Below are positions 8,631-18,611 of a DNA stretch of 64,000 bases, piece by piece (position 1 is the first letter of the stretch; every line of letters starts with the position of its first letter). The translations under genes and the position numbers were made by a program. The notes beneath the pieces are model-generated. The model was not told the origin of the DNA. It made no database searches and saw only the letters and a list, made by a program, of their open reading frames with translations. Source of the DNA: Pseudomonas sp. DY-1 (GTDB lineage Bacteria > Pseudomonadota > Gammaproteobacteria > Pseudomonadales > Pseudomonadaceae); the NCBI RefSeq assembly GCF_003626975.1, contig NZ_CP032616.1:3844001-3908000 (forward strand), in the 5' to 3' direction.

Positions 8631-10229
8631 TCAGGCCGCTTCGCCATGCAACTGGACGACTTTCGGGTGCTTCGGCGCTTGCTCCAGCGCCGCCACGTCG
8701 GCCTTCATCTGCTTGAGCAGGGCGAACATGTAGAGCAGCAGCACTACCGAGAACGGCAGGCCCGCCAACACGACCACTGTCTGCATCGCCGTGAAGTTGC
8801 CGGCGAACAGCAGGCCGATGGTCGCCAGGGTCACCACTACGGACCAGAAGATACGCAGCCAGTTGGGCGCGTCTTCGTCCAGGTCGCCTTCCTCGCGAGA
8901 CAGGTTGGCCAGCATCACCGAGCCGGAGTCGGCAGGCGTGAGGAAGAGCACGAAGCCAACACAGATCGACAGGCCGATCACCGCCTTGGACCAGGGGTAA
9001 TGCTCCAGCAGCAGGTAGATGGACATGGCCGGCTGCTCCAGCGCGGCTTTGCCGAGATCCGCTGCGTTCTGGTTCATCACCAGGTCGATGGCACTGTTAC
9101 CGAATACCGACAGCCAGGCCAGGGTGAATCCCAGCGGAATCAGAAGCACGCCGCTGACCAGTTCGCGCACGGTGCGCCCACGGGAGATACGAGCCACGAA
9201 CATGCCGACGAAGGGCGCCCAGGAAATCCACCAGGCCCAGTAGAAGAGGGTCCACAGGCCCATCCACTCTTCGCTTTTGCCGGACTGTCCGGTGTAGACG
9301 TAGAGGTCGAAGGTCTTCAGCACCAGGCCGTTGAGGTAGTCACCGAGGTTCTGCACGAAGCCGTTGAGCAGGTGCAGCGTCTCGCCGGCCAGCAGCACGA
9401 ACACCAGCAGGCCGCTGAACAGGATGATGTTCAGGTTGGACAGGCGGCGGATGCCTTTCTCGATCCCGGATACCGCGGCCAGGGTGGCTACCGCGCTCAT
9501 CACCAGGATCACCGCCAGCAGTGAGCCCTGGCTATGGGGCAGGCCGAACAGGTATTCGAGGCCGGAGGACACCTGCAGCGAACCGATACCCAGGTTGGTC
9601 ACCAGGCCCAGCAGGGTCACGAAGATGCCGAAACAGTCCACTGCATTACCCACCGCGCCCTTCATACGGCGCTCGCCAAACAGTGGGTAGAGCGCCGAAC
9701 GCAGCGCCAGGGGCTTGTTGTGACGGTAAGCGAAGTAGCCAACCGCCAGGCCCACCAATGCATAGATGGCCCAGCCGTGCACACCCCAGTGAAGGAAGGT
9801 CAACTGCAATGCCTGGCGCGCGGCGGCCTGGCTGCCCGGCTCGCCTTCCGGCGGGTTGTAGAGGTGGTCGATGGGTTCGGACGCCGCGAAGTACAGCAGC
9901 GAAATGCCGATGCCCGAGGAAAACAGCATGCCGGCCCAGGCGCCGTAGCTGAAGTCCGGACGGCTGTCGTCAGCACCCAGGCGCAGGTTGCCGTAGCGGG
10001 AGAAGGCGACATAGAGGACGAAGAACAGGTACGCACCGATGGCCAGCATGTAGTACCAGCCGAAGCTGCGCGACAGCCAGGCCTGGGCCTTGCCGAGCAC
10101 GCTGCCGGCGCCCTCGGGGAACGCAATCAAGGCAACCGTGAGAAGCATGATCAGCGCAGTGGAGCCGAAGAACACGACCGGGTTCAGGCGCACCTTCTCA
10201 TGATTTTTTGTTGTTGGAGCTTTACTCAT
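8631..10229 (-). CDS. betT: BCCT-family choline/betaine transporter
   Basis: Secondary transporter that couples Na+ or H+ entry to uptake of choline or related quaternary amines. It has 532 residues with about 12 membrane segments. The BCCT signature region is visible in FYWAWWISWAPFVGMFVARISRGR, quoted here only for its tryptophan-rich W.WW..W core. The C-terminal tail after the last membrane segment is short. E. coli BetT and P. aeruginosa BetT1 are over 650 residues with a long cytoplasmic tail linked to osmotic control, so this belongs with the short forms. ATG 10229 (MSKAPTTK) is preferred over upstream codons that would add a non-membrane leader. It is divergent from the canonical betI. 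Confidence 0.9.
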   Translation of the reverse strand: MSKAPTTKNHEKVRLNPVVFFGSTALIMLLTVALIAFPEGAGSVLGKAQAWLSRSFGWYYMLAIGAYLFFVLYVAFSRYGNLRLGADDSRPDFSYGAWAGMLFSSGIGISLLYFAASEPIDHLYNPPEGEPGSQAAARQALQLTFLHWGVHGWAIYALVGLAVGYFAYRHNKPLALRSALYPLFGERRMKGAVGNAVDCFGIFVTLLGLVTNLGIGSLQVSSGLEYLFGLPHSQGSLLAVILVMSAVATLAAVSGIEKGIRRLSNLNIILFSGLLVFVLLAGETLHLLNGFVQNLGDYLNGLVLKTFDLYVYTGQSGKSEEWMGLWTLFYWAWWISWAPFVGMFVARISRGRTVRELVSGVLLIPLGFTLAWLSVFGNSAIDLVMNQNAADLGKAALEQPAMSIYLLLEHYPWSKAVIGLSICVGFVLFLTPADSGSVMLANLSREEGDLDEDAPNWLRIFWSVVVTLATIGLLFAGNFTAMQTVVVLAGLPFSVVLLLYMFALLKQMKADVAALEQAPKHPKVVQLHGEAA

Positions 10230-10388
10230 TTGGAAATACCAAGGCAGTGAAAGCAGGCGCCCACAGGGCGCAACGACAGACCCGCGCCCGCGACCGGCGA
10301 CGGGTGGCAACCCCCGGCCGAAGGCCTGAAATCAGGTGCGGCGAACTGCCGCATCCCGTTCCATGGTGCGCAGCTTATTCTTTGTTGT

Positions 10389-10417
10389 TTGAACGTTCAA
10401 TAAAAATAAAGTAGGCT
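10389..10417 (+). promoter_or_regulatory. BetI operator and promoter of betI-betB-betA
   Basis: TTGAACGTTCAA (10389-10400) is a perfect 12-bp palindrome. Its left half is also a good -35 box TTGAAC, followed by exactly 17 bases and TAGGCT (10412-10417) as the -10. A bound repressor dimer would cover the -35 element. It lies in the gap between divergent betT and betI and could also act on betT. Confidence 0.75.
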
Positions 10418-10460
10418 GATTTTCGACCTACCGGAATGGTTCCGGAAGCGGAGGAAACCC

Positions 10461-11054
10461 ATGCCAAAAGTCGGAATGCAGCCCCTGCGGCGCACCCAAC
10501 TGATTCACGCCACACTCGAGGCGGTGGACCAGGTAGGCATGGGCGACGCCAGCATTTCCTACATTGCGCGGCTCGCCGGGGTTTCCAACGGAATCATCAG
10601 TCACTACTTCCAGGACAAGAACGGACTGCTGGAAGCCACCATGCGCTTCCTCATGAACGATCTGCAGGACGCAGTGCGCAAGCGCCGCAAAGCCATGCGC
10701 GACGACAGTGCGCGCGGCTACATCCGTTCCATCATCGACGGCAACTTCGACGAGACCCAGGTCAACGGCCCGGCCATGAAGACCTGGCTGGCCTTCTGGG
10801 CCAGCAGCATGCACCAGCCGTCCCTGCGCCGTTTGCAACGCATCAACGACCTGCGCCTCTACTCGAACCTCTGCTGGCAGTTCCGCCGCGAACTCGATGT
10901 GGAAAGCGCCCGTACTGCAGCGCGTGGCCTGGCCGCCCTAATCGACGGCCTCTGGCTGCGCGGCGCGCTCTCCGGCGAAGCCTTCGAAACCGAGCAGGCC
11001 CGCCGGCTCGCCTACGAATTCCTTGATCAACAACTGACCAAGCAGGCGGCCTGA
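10461..11054 (+). CDS. betI: Choline-responsive repressor BetI (canonical copy)
   Basis: TetR-family repressor of 197 residues at the head of betI-betB-betA, the standard position for BetI. It has an N-terminal helix-turn-helix and a C-terminal ligand domain. [20 protein letters not shown] and [19 protein letters not shown] are typical of BetI. The start at ATG 10461 has a strong GGAGG. betB begins 43 bp after the stop, so the genes are co-transcribed and the operator at 10389-10400 gives autoregulation. The relationship to the second copy at 7871-8464 is described there. Confidence 0.95.
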   Translation: MPKVGMQPLRRTQLIHATLEAVDQVGMGDASISYIARLAGVSNGIISHYFQDKNGLLEATMRFLMNDLQDAVRKRRKAMRDDSARGYIRSIIDGNFDETQVNGPAMKTWLAFWASSMHQPSLRRLQRINDLRLYSNLCWQFRRELDVESARTAARGLAALIDGLWLRGALSGEAFETEQARRLAYEFLDQQLTKQAA

Positions 11055-11097
11055 GCCGCCCGCCTTGCGCATACAACACCTAGAGAGGACAACCACC

Positions 11098-12570
11098 ATG
11101 GCCCGATTCGAAGAACAGAAGCTCTACATTGGCGGCCGCTACGTCGACTCCACCAGTGGCGCCACCTTCGAGACCATCAACCCGGCCAATGGTGAAGTCC
11201 TGGCCAACGTCCAGCGCGCCGGCAAGGAAGACGTCGAACGCGCCGTCGCCTGCGCCATCGAAGGCCAGAAGGTGTGGGCCGCGATGACTGCCATGCAGCG
11301 TTCGCGCATCCTGCGCCGCGCCGTGGATATCCTGCGCGAGCGCAATGACGAACTGGCCGAACTGGAAACCCTGGACACCGGCAAGCCGCTGGCCGAAACC
11401 CGCGCCGTGGACATCGTCACCGGCGCCGACGTGATCGAGTACTACGCCGGTCTGATCCCCGCCATCGAAGGCGAGCAGATCCCGCTGCGCGAAACCAGCT
11501 TCGTCTACACCCGCCGCGAGCCCCTGGGCGTGGTCGCAGGTATCGGCGCCTGGAACTACCCGGTACAGATCGCCATGTGGAAGTCCGCCCCGGCCCTGGC
11601 CGCTGGCAACGCGATGATCTTCAAGCCCAGCGAAGTCACCCCGCTGACCGCCCTGAAACTGGCCGAGATCTACACCGAAGCCGGCGTGCCGGACGGCGTA
11701 TTCAACGTGCTGACCGGCAGCGGCCGTGAAGTCGGCCAGTGGCTGACCGAGCACCCGCAGATCGAGAAAATCTCCTTCACCGGCGGCACCTCAACCGGCA
11801 AGAAGGTGATGGCCAGCGCCTCCAGCTCCTCGCTGAAGGAAGTCACCATGGAACTGGGCGGCAAGTCGCCGCTGATCATCTTCGAAGATGCCGACCTCGA
11901 CCGCGCCGCCGACATCGCCGTAATGGCCAACTTCTTCAGCTCCGGCCAGGTCTGCACCAACGGCACCCGAGTGTTCGTGCCGCGCGCCCTGCAGGCCCGC
12001 TTCGAGGACAAGGTGGTCGAGCGCGTGAAGCGCATCCGCCTGGGCAATCCGGAAGACGCCAACACCAACTTCGGCCCGCTGACCAGCTTCGCCCACATGG
12101 AAAGCGTGCTCGGCTACATCGAAGCCGGCCGCAAGGAAGGCGCACGCCTGCTGATCGGCGGCGAGCGCGTCACCAGCGGTGAATACGCCAAGGGCGCCTA
12201 CGTGGCCGCGACCGTGTTCAGCGACTGCACCGACGACATGACCATCGTCCGCGAGGAAATCTTCGGCCCGGTGATGAGCATCCTGGTCTACGACACCGAA
12301 GAAGAAGTGATTCGCCGCGCCAACGACACCGACTACGGCCTGGCCGCTGGCGTCGTGACCCGTGACCTGGCCCGCGCCCACCGTGTGATCCACAAGCTGG
12401 AAGCCGGCATCTGCTGGATCAACACCTGGGGCGAGTCCCCCGCCGAAATGCCGGTGGGCGGCTACAAGCAGTCCGGTGTCGGCCGCGAGAACGGCCTGAC
12501 CACCCTGGCCCACTACACCCGCATCAAGTCCGTACAGGTCGAGATGGGCGACTACTACTCGGTGTTCTGA
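11098..12570 (+). CDS. betB: Betaine aldehyde dehydrogenase
   Basis: Oxidises betaine aldehyde to glycine betaine with NAD(P)+; second step of choline oxidation. The 490-residue length equals that of the well-studied P. aeruginosa enzyme. The catalytic cysteine is Cys286 in GQVCTNGTR and the general base is Glu252 in MELGGKSP, both at the numbers known for the family. The start ATG 11098 has GAGAGGA upstream; an in-frame upstream start at 11065 would add an unlikely leader. It sits between betI and betA. Confidence 0.97.
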   Translation: MARFEEQKLYIGGRYVDSTSGATFETINPANGEVLANVQRAGKEDVERAVACAIEGQKVWAAMTAMQRSRILRRAVDILRERNDELAELETLDTGKPLAETRAVDIVTGADVIEYYAGLIPAIEGEQIPLRETSFVYTRREPLGVVAGIGAWNYPVQIAMWKSAPALAAGNAMIFKPSEVTPLTALKLAEIYTEAGVPDGVFNVLTGSGREVGQWLTEHPQIEKISFTGGTSTGKKVMASASSSSLKEVTMELGGKSPLIIFEDADLDRAADIAVMANFFSSGQVCTNGTRVFVPRALQARFEDKVVERVKRIRLGNPEDANTNFGPLTSFAHMESVLGYIEAGRKEGARLLIGGERVTSGEYAKGAYVAATVFSDCTDDMTIVREEIFGPVMSILVYDTEEEVIRRANDTDYGLAAGVVTRDLARAHRVIHKLEAGICWINTWGESPAEMPVGGYKQSGVGRENGLTTLAHYTRIKSVQVEMGDYYSVF

Positions 12571-12587
12571 CCGACGCCAGCGCCCAG

Positions 12588-12611
12588 GCGGCCCGGAGCA
12601 TACCGGGCCGC
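12588..12611 (+). other. Hairpin between betB and betA
   Basis: GCGGCCCGG (12588-12596) and CCGGGCCGC (12603-12611) make a perfect 9 bp stem with a 6-base loop. There is no T-run, so it is more likely an mRNA-stability or processing element, or a REP remnant, than a terminator. It would allow different betB and betA levels. Confidence 0.55.
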
Positions 12612-12671
12612 ACCATAGAACAAGATGCCGTGCCCCGGAGGCGACTCCGGTTTTTCTAGCAGGTAAGCCAC

Positions 12672-14360
12672 ATGTCCCAAGAATTCGATTACATCATCGT
12701 CGGCGCCGGTTCCGCCGGTAACGTGCTGGCCACGCGCCTGACCGAAGACGCCGATGTCAGCGTCCTGCTGCTGGAAGCCGGCGGCCCGGACTACCGCCTG
12801 GACTTCCGTACCCAGATGCCCGCCGCCCTCGCCTATCCGCTGCAGGGTCGCCGCTACAACTGGGCCTACGAGACTGATCCGGAGCCCTACATGAACAACC
12901 GCCGCATGGAGTGCGGCCGTGGCAAGGGCCTTGGCGGTTCCTCGCTGATCAATGGCATGTGCTACATCCGCGGTAACGCCCTGGACTTCGACGGCTGGGC
13001 CAAGGCCCCGGGCCTGGAGGACTGGACCTACCTGGACTGCCTGCCCTACTTCCGCAAGGCGGAAACCCGCGACATCGGCCCGAACGACTTCCACGGTGGC
13101 GACGGCCCGGTGAGCGTGACCACGCCCAAGACCGGCAACAACCCGCTGTTCCACGCCATGGTCGAGGCCGGCGTGCAAGCTGGCTTCCCGCGTACCGACG
13201 ACCTCAACGGCTACCAGCAGGAGGGCTTCGGCCCCATGGACCGTACCGTGACCCCGGAAGGCCGTCGTGCTGCCACCGGTCGCGGCTACCTGGACCAGGC
13301 GCGCAACCGCCCCAACCTGACCATCGTCACCCACGCCCTTTCCGACCGCATCCTGTTCAGCGGCAAGCGTGCCATCGGCGTTGCCTACCTCAAGGGCAAC
13401 AGCGACACCCCGATCACCGCGCGTGCCCGCCGCGAAGTGCTGGTGTGCAGCGGCGCCATCGCCTCGCCGCAACTGCTGCAACGTTCCGGCGTCGGCCCTG
13501 CTGCCCTGCTGCGCGATCTCGACGTTCCGGTCGTACATGACCTGCAAGGCGTAGGCGCCAACCTGCAGGACCACCTGGAGCTGTACCTGCAGTACGCCTG
13601 CAAGGAGCCGGTGTCGCTGTTCCCCGCCCTGCAATGGTGGAATCAGCCGGCCATCGGCGCACAGTGGCTGTTCCTCGGCACCGGTCTGGGCGCCAGCAAC
13701 CAGTTCGAAGCCGGTGGTTTCATCCGTACCCGCTCGCAGTTCGAGTGGCCGAACATTCAGTTCCACTTCCTGCCGGTAGCGATCAACTACAACGGCAGCA
13801 ATGCGGTGAAGGAACATGGCTTCCAGGCCCACATGGGTTCCATGCGCTCGCCGAGCCGTGGTCGCATCCACCTGAAGTCGAAGGACCCGCGCCAGCACCC
13901 GAGCATCCTGTTCAACTACATGTCCCACGAACAGGACTGGCAGGAGTTCCGCGACGGTATCCGCATCACCCGCGAAATCATGGGCCAGCCCGCACTCGAC
14001 CCGTACCGTGGCCGCGAGCTGAGCCCGGGCGCGAACCTGAAGTCCGATGCCGAGTTGGACGAGTTCATCCGAACCCACGCCGAAACCGCCTTCCACCCAT
14101 CCTGCTCCTGCAAGATGGGCACCGACGACATGGCTGTGGTGGACGGCCAGGGCCGCGTGCATGGCATGGAAGGCCTGCGGGTGGTGGACGCCTCGATCAT
14201 GCCGGAGATCATCACCGGCAACCTCAACGCGACCACGATCATGATCGCCGAGAAGATCGCCGACCGAATCCGCGGGCGCAAGCCGTTGCCGCGCAGCACC
14301 GCCGACTACTACGTGGCGGGCGACAAGCCGGTGCGCGGAACCCCGGTTCGCAAGCTGTAA
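12672..14360 (+). CDS. betA: Choline dehydrogenase
   Basis: FAD-dependent GMC oxidoreductase that oxidises choline to betaine aldehyde, passing electrons to the membrane respiratory chain. It has 562 residues, the usual size. The dinucleotide-binding motif [11 protein letters not shown] is at 10-20, the GMC signature [15 protein letters not shown] near 77, and the catalytic histidine in [10 protein letters not shown] near 475. The start ATG 12672 follows CAGGTAAG. It is the last gene of betI-betB-betA and is followed by a strong terminator. Confidence 0.97.
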   Translation: MSQEFDYIIVGAGSAGNVLATRLTEDADVSVLLLEAGGPDYRLDFRTQMPAALAYPLQGRRYNWAYETDPEPYMNNRRMECGRGKGLGGSSLINGMCYIRGNALDFDGWAKAPGLEDWTYLDCLPYFRKAETRDIGPNDFHGGDGPVSVTTPKTGNNPLFHAMVEAGVQAGFPRTDDLNGYQQEGFGPMDRTVTPEGRRAATGRGYLDQARNRPNLTIVTHALSDRILFSGKRAIGVAYLKGNSDTPITARARREVLVCSGAIASPQLLQRSGVGPAALLRDLDVPVVHDLQGVGANLQDHLELYLQYACKEPVSLFPALQWWNQPAIGAQWLFLGTGLGASNQFEAGGFIRTRSQFEWPNIQFHFLPVAINYNGSNAVKEHGFQAHMGSMRSPSRGRIHLKSKDPRQHPSILFNYMSHEQDWQEFRDGIRITREIMGQPALDPYRGRELSPGANLKSDAELDEFIRTHAETAFHPSCSCKMGTDDMAVVDGQGRVHGMEGLRVVDASIMPEIITGNLNATTIMIAEKIADRIRGRKPLPRSTADYYVAGDKPVRGTPVRKL

Positions 14361-14378
14361 GGCACCTGCGCAACAACG

Positions 14379-14413
14379 AAGGCCCCTGGTGCAGCGCACC
14401 AGGGGCCTTTTCG
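14379..14413 (+). terminator. Terminator of the bet operon
   Basis: AAGGCCCCTGGTGC (14379-14392) pairs with GCACCAGGGGCCTT (14396-14409) around a 3-base loop and is followed by TT and CGTTT. It is a long, near-perfect stem ending betA transcription. Confidence 0.9.
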
Positions 14414-14429
14414 TTTCGGGTCAATTTCC

Positions 14430-14493
14430 CTTGTGCGAATTCATTCGCGATCCGCGTGGCATCCCATTGCGGTTGAAACCGCTCCCACATCGG
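14430..14493. repeat. REP doublet
   Basis: TTGTGCGAATTCATTCGCGA (14430-14449) faces GGTTGAAACCGCTCCCAC (14471-14488), the same opposed layout as at 1905-2004. It lies between the convergent betA and torT-like genes. Confidence 0.65.
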
Positions 14494-14510
14494 ATTCCTG
14501 TTCGGCAACC

Positions 14511-15542
14511 CTACTCCGGCAGGTCCTGCCGAATCATCCAGTGCCCGCTGGGCGGCATCAGGCGGCTGATGTCGAATCGCTGAAGGCTGTCCTTGTCGAT
14601 GACTTCGATTCGCGGGCTGACCCGCTGCGGCGACTGTTTGCCCTCCAGCGCACGGATCGCCAGATCCACTGCGACCCGTGCCTGGATAACCGGCGAGTCA
14701 GTGGGCGAGGCGAGGACCGTGCCGTCGGCGATTTCTTCCAGCACCCGCTCCGTGGCATAGAGCGAAACCACCTGGGCCTTGTAGCGGCTGCCGCCAGTAC
14801 GCACCAGGTGGCCAGCAAAGGCCGCGGCCTCGGCATTGCCAAGGATGTAGTCGAGTCCGGGCTCACGCGCGAGTAACTGGCGCACCAGCACCGCCTGGGT
14901 GGAGCGGTCCACCGGGCCGTAGCCACCGCTTATCAGCGTCACCCCAGCCTGCGAGCCGAACTCTTTCAGCCCACGTTCGGCATCAGCGACCCAACCGGCA
15001 TCCTCAGGACCCGGCAACCAACCCACGCGCACCGGTCGCCCGCCGCTGTGATCACGGATGTAAGCCATGGCCGCCTTGGCCATATCGGCAAAATCCACCT
15101 GGGACATCGCGGTGATGCCCGGGCAGTCGATGCGGTTGATCAGGTCGATCACCGGGACCTTGTCGCGATGCAGCAGGGCGATCTCGTCGCACAGCCCCTT
15201 GGCACCGATTGCGGCGATCACATACGCATCGGCGGCGAGCTGGATGCAGCGGGTCAGTTGCGCGCGCTGCATGTCCGGGAACTGGTAACCGCCGGCCTCG
15301 TAAACGCCGAGCTGTATGCCCTGGCGCTGCGCTTCCTCATCCAACCCCCAGGCCACGCCCCACCAGTAACGGTCCATGCCGTGGGGCAACAGGGCACAAA
15401 TGCGCCAGGGCTTGCTCGCGCCGGTGAGCGGCCGGTAGCTGGCATCGCGTCCATCCACCTCGACCTGCAACGGAAACCACTCCGCGGCCAGGCAAGGGGC
15501 GGCGCTCATCAAGCTCAGCAGCAGCGCACAGAGGGTCCGCAT
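14511..15542 (-). CDS. TorT-like periplasmic sensor/binding protein
   Basis: Periplasmic protein of the TorT/LacI-type binding fold, 343 residues. I chose ATG 15542 because MRTLCALLLSLMSAAPCLA is a clear signal peptide and AAGGA precedes it. In E. coli TorT binds trimethylamine N-oxide and activates the sensor kinase TorS. Features consistent with TorT are WFPLQVEV, LPHGMDRYWWGVAWGLDEEA and the C-terminal MPPSGHWMIRQDLP. No torS, torR or reductase gene is nearby, and the neighbours concern choline and betaine, so the ligand may be another methylated amine. The family call is good; the signalling partner is unknown. Confidence 0.75.
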   Translation of the reverse strand: MRTLCALLLSLMSAAPCLAAEWFPLQVEVDGRDASYRPLTGASKPWRICALLPHGMDRYWWGVAWGLDEEAQRQGIQLGVYEAGGYQFPDMQRAQLTRCIQLAADAYVIAAIGAKGLCDEIALLHRDKVPVIDLINRIDCPGITAMSQVDFADMAKAAMAYIRDHSGGRPVRVGWLPGPEDAGWVADAERGLKEFGSQAGVTLISGGYGPVDRSTQAVLVRQLLAREPGLDYILGNAEAAAFAGHLVRTGGSRYKAQVVSLYATERVLEEIADGTVLASPTDSPVIQARVAVDLAIRALEGKQSPQRVSPRIEVIDKDSLQRFDISRLMPPSGHWMIRQDLPE

Positions 15543-15688
15543 GGAGACATTCCTTCCATGGTATGGGTTGGGAGGTTCGGATACTGGCAAGCCTAGCAGC
15601 CGTCGGCCAGTACGCCGTGATCCTTCGCGGGTGGAAAGGGAAGCGGCCGGCGCCTAAAGTGCGCAGGGTCCCGTAAGTAAGGATCGAC

Positions 15689-17104
15689 ATGGCCGAGCCC
15701 GTCTCCCTCGATGCCCGCACCACCCGCATGCTGCCCTGGCTGGTGGCGGTGGCCTTCTTCATGCAGGCCCTCGACGGCACCATCCTCAACACCGCCCTGC
15801 CCGCCATGGCCCGCGACCTTGCCGAAGACCCGCTGCGCATGCAGTCGGTGATCATCGCCTACATGCTGACCGTGGCCCTGCTTATTCCGGCCTCCGGCTG
15901 GATCGCCGACCGTTTCGGAACACGCCGGGTGTTCTTTGGCGCCGTGCTGCTGTTCAGCCTGGGCTCGTTGTTCTGCGCGCTGTCCTCGAACCTGCCGCAA
16001 CTGGTGGGCGCTAGAGTGGTGCAAGGCCTTGGCGGCGCGCTGATGATGCCGGTGGGCCGGCTGGTCGTGCTGCGCGCCTATCCACGCACGGAGCTGGTGC
16101 GGATCATGAGTTTCATCACCCTGCCCGGCCTGGTCGGTCCGCTCATCGGTCCGACCCTGGGCGGCTGGCTGGTGGAATACGTCAGCTGGCACTGGATCTT
16201 CCTGATCAACATCCCGGTGGGCCTGGTCGGCGGACTTGCCGCGTGGCGCTTCATGCCCGACCTGCGCTGCAGCGGATCGGTCCGGCTGGACCTCTTCGGC
16301 TTCCTGCTCTTCGGCACCGCCATGGTGCTGATCACCATCGCCCTGGAAGGCCTGGGTGAGCTTCACCTGCCCCATGTGCGGGTGATGCTCCTGCTGCTCG
16401 GCGGCCTGGCCTGCCTCGCCGTCTACTGGCTGCATGCGGTGCAAGTCGAGCGGCCGTTGTTCGCGCCTTCGCTGTTTCGCACCCGGACCTTCGCCGCCGG
16501 CATTCTTGGCAACCTTTTCTCGCGTCTCGGCAGCGGCGCCTTGCCCTTCCTCACACCGCTGCTGTTGCAGGTCGCGCTGGGTTACCCACCAGCCCAGGCA
16601 GGGATGACCATGATCCCCCTGGCGCTCTCGGCCATGGCCGCCAAGCCCCTGGCCAAGCCCTTGCTGGACCGCCTCGGCTATCGCCGCCTGCTGCTCGGCA
16701 ACACGGTGCTGCTGGGGGCGATGATCGCCAGCCTGTCGCTGATCGACGCCAATACACCCTACCCGCTGCTGCTCCTGCACCTGGGAGTACTGGGAGCGGT
16801 GAACTCGATGCAGTTCACGGCGATGAATACCGTCACCCTGCTGGACCTCGACGACCACCAGGCCAGCAGCGGCAACAGCTTGCTGTCCGTGGTGATGCAG
16901 CTGTCCATGAGCCTCGGCGTAGCGGTGGCGGCGGCGTTGCTCGGCGGCTTTGGCAAACCCGACGCGCCCAGCGTGCTGGAGGCCTTCCAGGCGACCTACT
17001 TGTGTGTTGGTGTACTGACCCTGCTGGCGGCGGCAATCTTCTTCCAGTTGCCGCCCGATAGCGGGCGTGCGGTGCGCCGCGTGCACCGCGATATCGACGA
17101 GTGA
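15689..17104 (+). CDS. MFS drug/proton antiporter of the DHA2 family (MdtD/EmrB-like)
   Basis: Inner-membrane transporter of 471 residues with about 14 hydrophobic segments, as in DHA2 exporters. DGTILNTALPAMARDL in segment 1 and the loop sequence GWIADRFGTRRVF (MFS motif A) are characteristic. It probably exports small toxic compounds; no substrate can be read from sequence. The start ATG 15689 is preceded by GTAAGGATCGAC. It is likely read alone or into dbpA 60 bp downstream. A TetR or MarR regulator, often beside such pumps, is absent. Confidence 0.85.
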   Translation: MAEPVSLDARTTRMLPWLVAVAFFMQALDGTILNTALPAMARDLAEDPLRMQSVIIAYMLTVALLIPASGWIADRFGTRRVFFGAVLLFSLGSLFCALSSNLPQLVGARVVQGLGGALMMPVGRLVVLRAYPRTELVRIMSFITLPGLVGPLIGPTLGGWLVEYVSWHWIFLINIPVGLVGGLAAWRFMPDLRCSGSVRLDLFGFLLFGTAMVLITIALEGLGELHLPHVRVMLLLLGGLACLAVYWLHAVQVERPLFAPSLFRTRTFAAGILGNLFSRLGSGALPFLTPLLLQVALGYPPAQAGMTMIPLALSAMAAKPLAKPLLDRLGYRRLLLGNTVLLGAMIASLSLIDANTPYPLLLLHLGVLGAVNSMQFTAMNTVTLLDLDDHQASSGNSLLSVVMQLSMSLGVAVAAALLGGFGKPDAPSVLEAFQATYLCVGVLTLLAAAIFFQLPPDSGRAVRRVHRDIDE

Positions 17105-17164
17105 CGGGGGAGGCGCGCAGGAGCCTGCTAAACTGCGCGCCATTTAGACTTTCAGGCCCGCCCC

Positions 17165-18544
17165 GTGACCACCACCGCCTTCTCTTCCCTGCCCCTCTCC
17201 GAGGCCACCCTGGCCAACCTGGAGACGCTGGGCTACCGCGACATGACGCCGATCCAGGCCCAGGCACTGCCGTTGATCCTCAAGGGCAAGGACCTGATCG
17301 CCCAGGCCAAGACCGGCAGTGGCAAGACCGCTGCCTTCGGCATTGGCCTGCTGGAGCCGCTCAACCCGCGCTTCTTCGGCTGCCAGGCACTGGTGCTCTG
17401 CCCCACCCGCGAGCTGGCCGATCAGGTGACCAAGGAAATCCGTCGCCTGGCTCGTGGCCACGGCAACATCAAGGTGCTGACCCTCTGCGGCGGCGTCCCG
17501 TTCGGTCCCCAGGTGGGCTCCCTGGAGCATGGCGCCCACGTCATCGTCGGCACCCCTGGCCGTGTCCAGGAGCACCTGCGCAAAGGCACTCTGGTGCTCG
17601 ACGGCCTCAACACCCTGGTGCTCGACGAAGCCGACCGCATGCTCGATATGGGCTTCTACGACAGCATCGCCGATATCATTGGCCAGTTGCCGGCGCGTCG
17701 GCAGACCCTGCTGTTCTCCGCCACCTACCCAGCCGGCATCGCCCAACTGGCCAAGACCTTCATGCGCGAACCGCAGCAGGTGAAGGTCGAAGCCCTGCAC
17801 GACGACAGCCAGATCGAGCAACGCTTCTACGAAATCGACCCGCGTCAGCGCATGGATGCCGTACTGCGTCTGTTGCAAAGCAACCGTCCGCAGTCCTGCG
17901 TCGCCTTCTGCCATACCCGCCAGCAGTGCCAGGAACTGGAAGCCCATCTGCGCGACAACGGCATTTCCGTACAGTCGCTGCATGGCGACCTGGAACAGCG
18001 CGAGCGCGACCAGGTGCTGGCCCTGTTCGCCAACCAGAGCTGCAGCGTGCTGGTGGCCACCGATGTCGCCGCTCGAGGCCTGGACATCGCCGGCCTGGAA
18101 GCGGTGATCAACGTCGAGCTGTCCCGCGACCCGGAAGTGCATATCCACCGCGTCGGCCGCAGCGGCCGCGCTGGCGAGAAGGGCCTGGCCCTAAGCCTGG
18201 TGGCGCCGGCCGAAGCCAACCGCGCCCAAGCCATCGAAGACCTGCAGCAAGCTCCGCTGAGCTGGCAGCGCCTCGATGAATTGATCGTGAAGAACCGCGA
18301 TCCCCTGCTGCCGCCCATGGCCACCCTGTGCATCAATGGTGGCCGCAAGGAGAAACTTCGCCCCGGCGACATCGTCGGCGCCCTCACCGGCGAGGCGGGG
18401 ATTCCGGGCAGCCAGGTGGGCAAGATCGCCGTCTTCGACTTCCAGGCTTTCGTCGCGGTCGAGCGCGGGATTGCCAAGCAAGCGCTTAAACGCCTCAGTG
18501 AAGGCAAGATCAAGGGACGCACCTACAAGGTTCGCATCCTCTGA
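17165..18544 (+). CDS. dbpA: ATP-dependent RNA helicase DbpA
   Basis: DEAD-box helicase that acts on 23S rRNA (hairpin 92) during large-subunit assembly; 459 residues. It starts at GTG 17165. Motifs in order: Q-motif near MTPIQAQALP, Walker [44 protein letters not shown] and HRVGRSGRAG. The C-terminal 75 or so residues (after LPPMATLCINGGRKEKLRPGD) form the DbpA-specific RNA-binding domain, which separates it from RhlE. An inverted repeat GCGCGC lies in the short gap upstream. Confidence 0.95.
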   Translation: MTTTAFSSLPLSEATLANLETLGYRDMTPIQAQALPLILKGKDLIAQAKTGSGKTAAFGIGLLEPLNPRFFGCQALVLCPTRELADQVTKEIRRLARGHGNIKVLTLCGGVPFGPQVGSLEHGAHVIVGTPGRVQEHLRKGTLVLDGLNTLVLDEADRMLDMGFYDSIADIIGQLPARRQTLLFSATYPAGIAQLAKTFMREPQQVKVEALHDDSQIEQRFYEIDPRQRMDAVLRLLQSNRPQSCVAFCHTRQQCQELEAHLRDNGISVQSLHGDLEQRERDQVLALFANQSCSVLVATDVAARGLDIAGLEAVINVELSRDPEVHIHRVGRSGRAGEKGLALSLVAPAEANRAQAIEDLQQAPLSWQRLDELIVKNRDPLLPPMATLCINGGRKEKLRPGDIVGALTGEAGIPGSQVGKIAVFDFQAFVAVERGIAKQALKRLSEGKIKGRTYKVRIL

Positions 18545-18611
18545 CCTGCGTCGGAATCCGACCTCTGCGAACCATTCGCAGCGCAGTCGTTCCGACGTGC
18601 AGGAGGCCTTG

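Noticed and set aside
7871..11054. Recent tandem duplication or assembly error creating two betI genes
   Set aside because: The two genes differ at about a quarter of residues and have different flanks and operators, so they are old paralogues.
12555..14399. 614-codon open frame antisense to betA
   Set aside because: The reverse strand has a complete choline dehydrogenase; the antisense frame shows no domain and no ribosome site.
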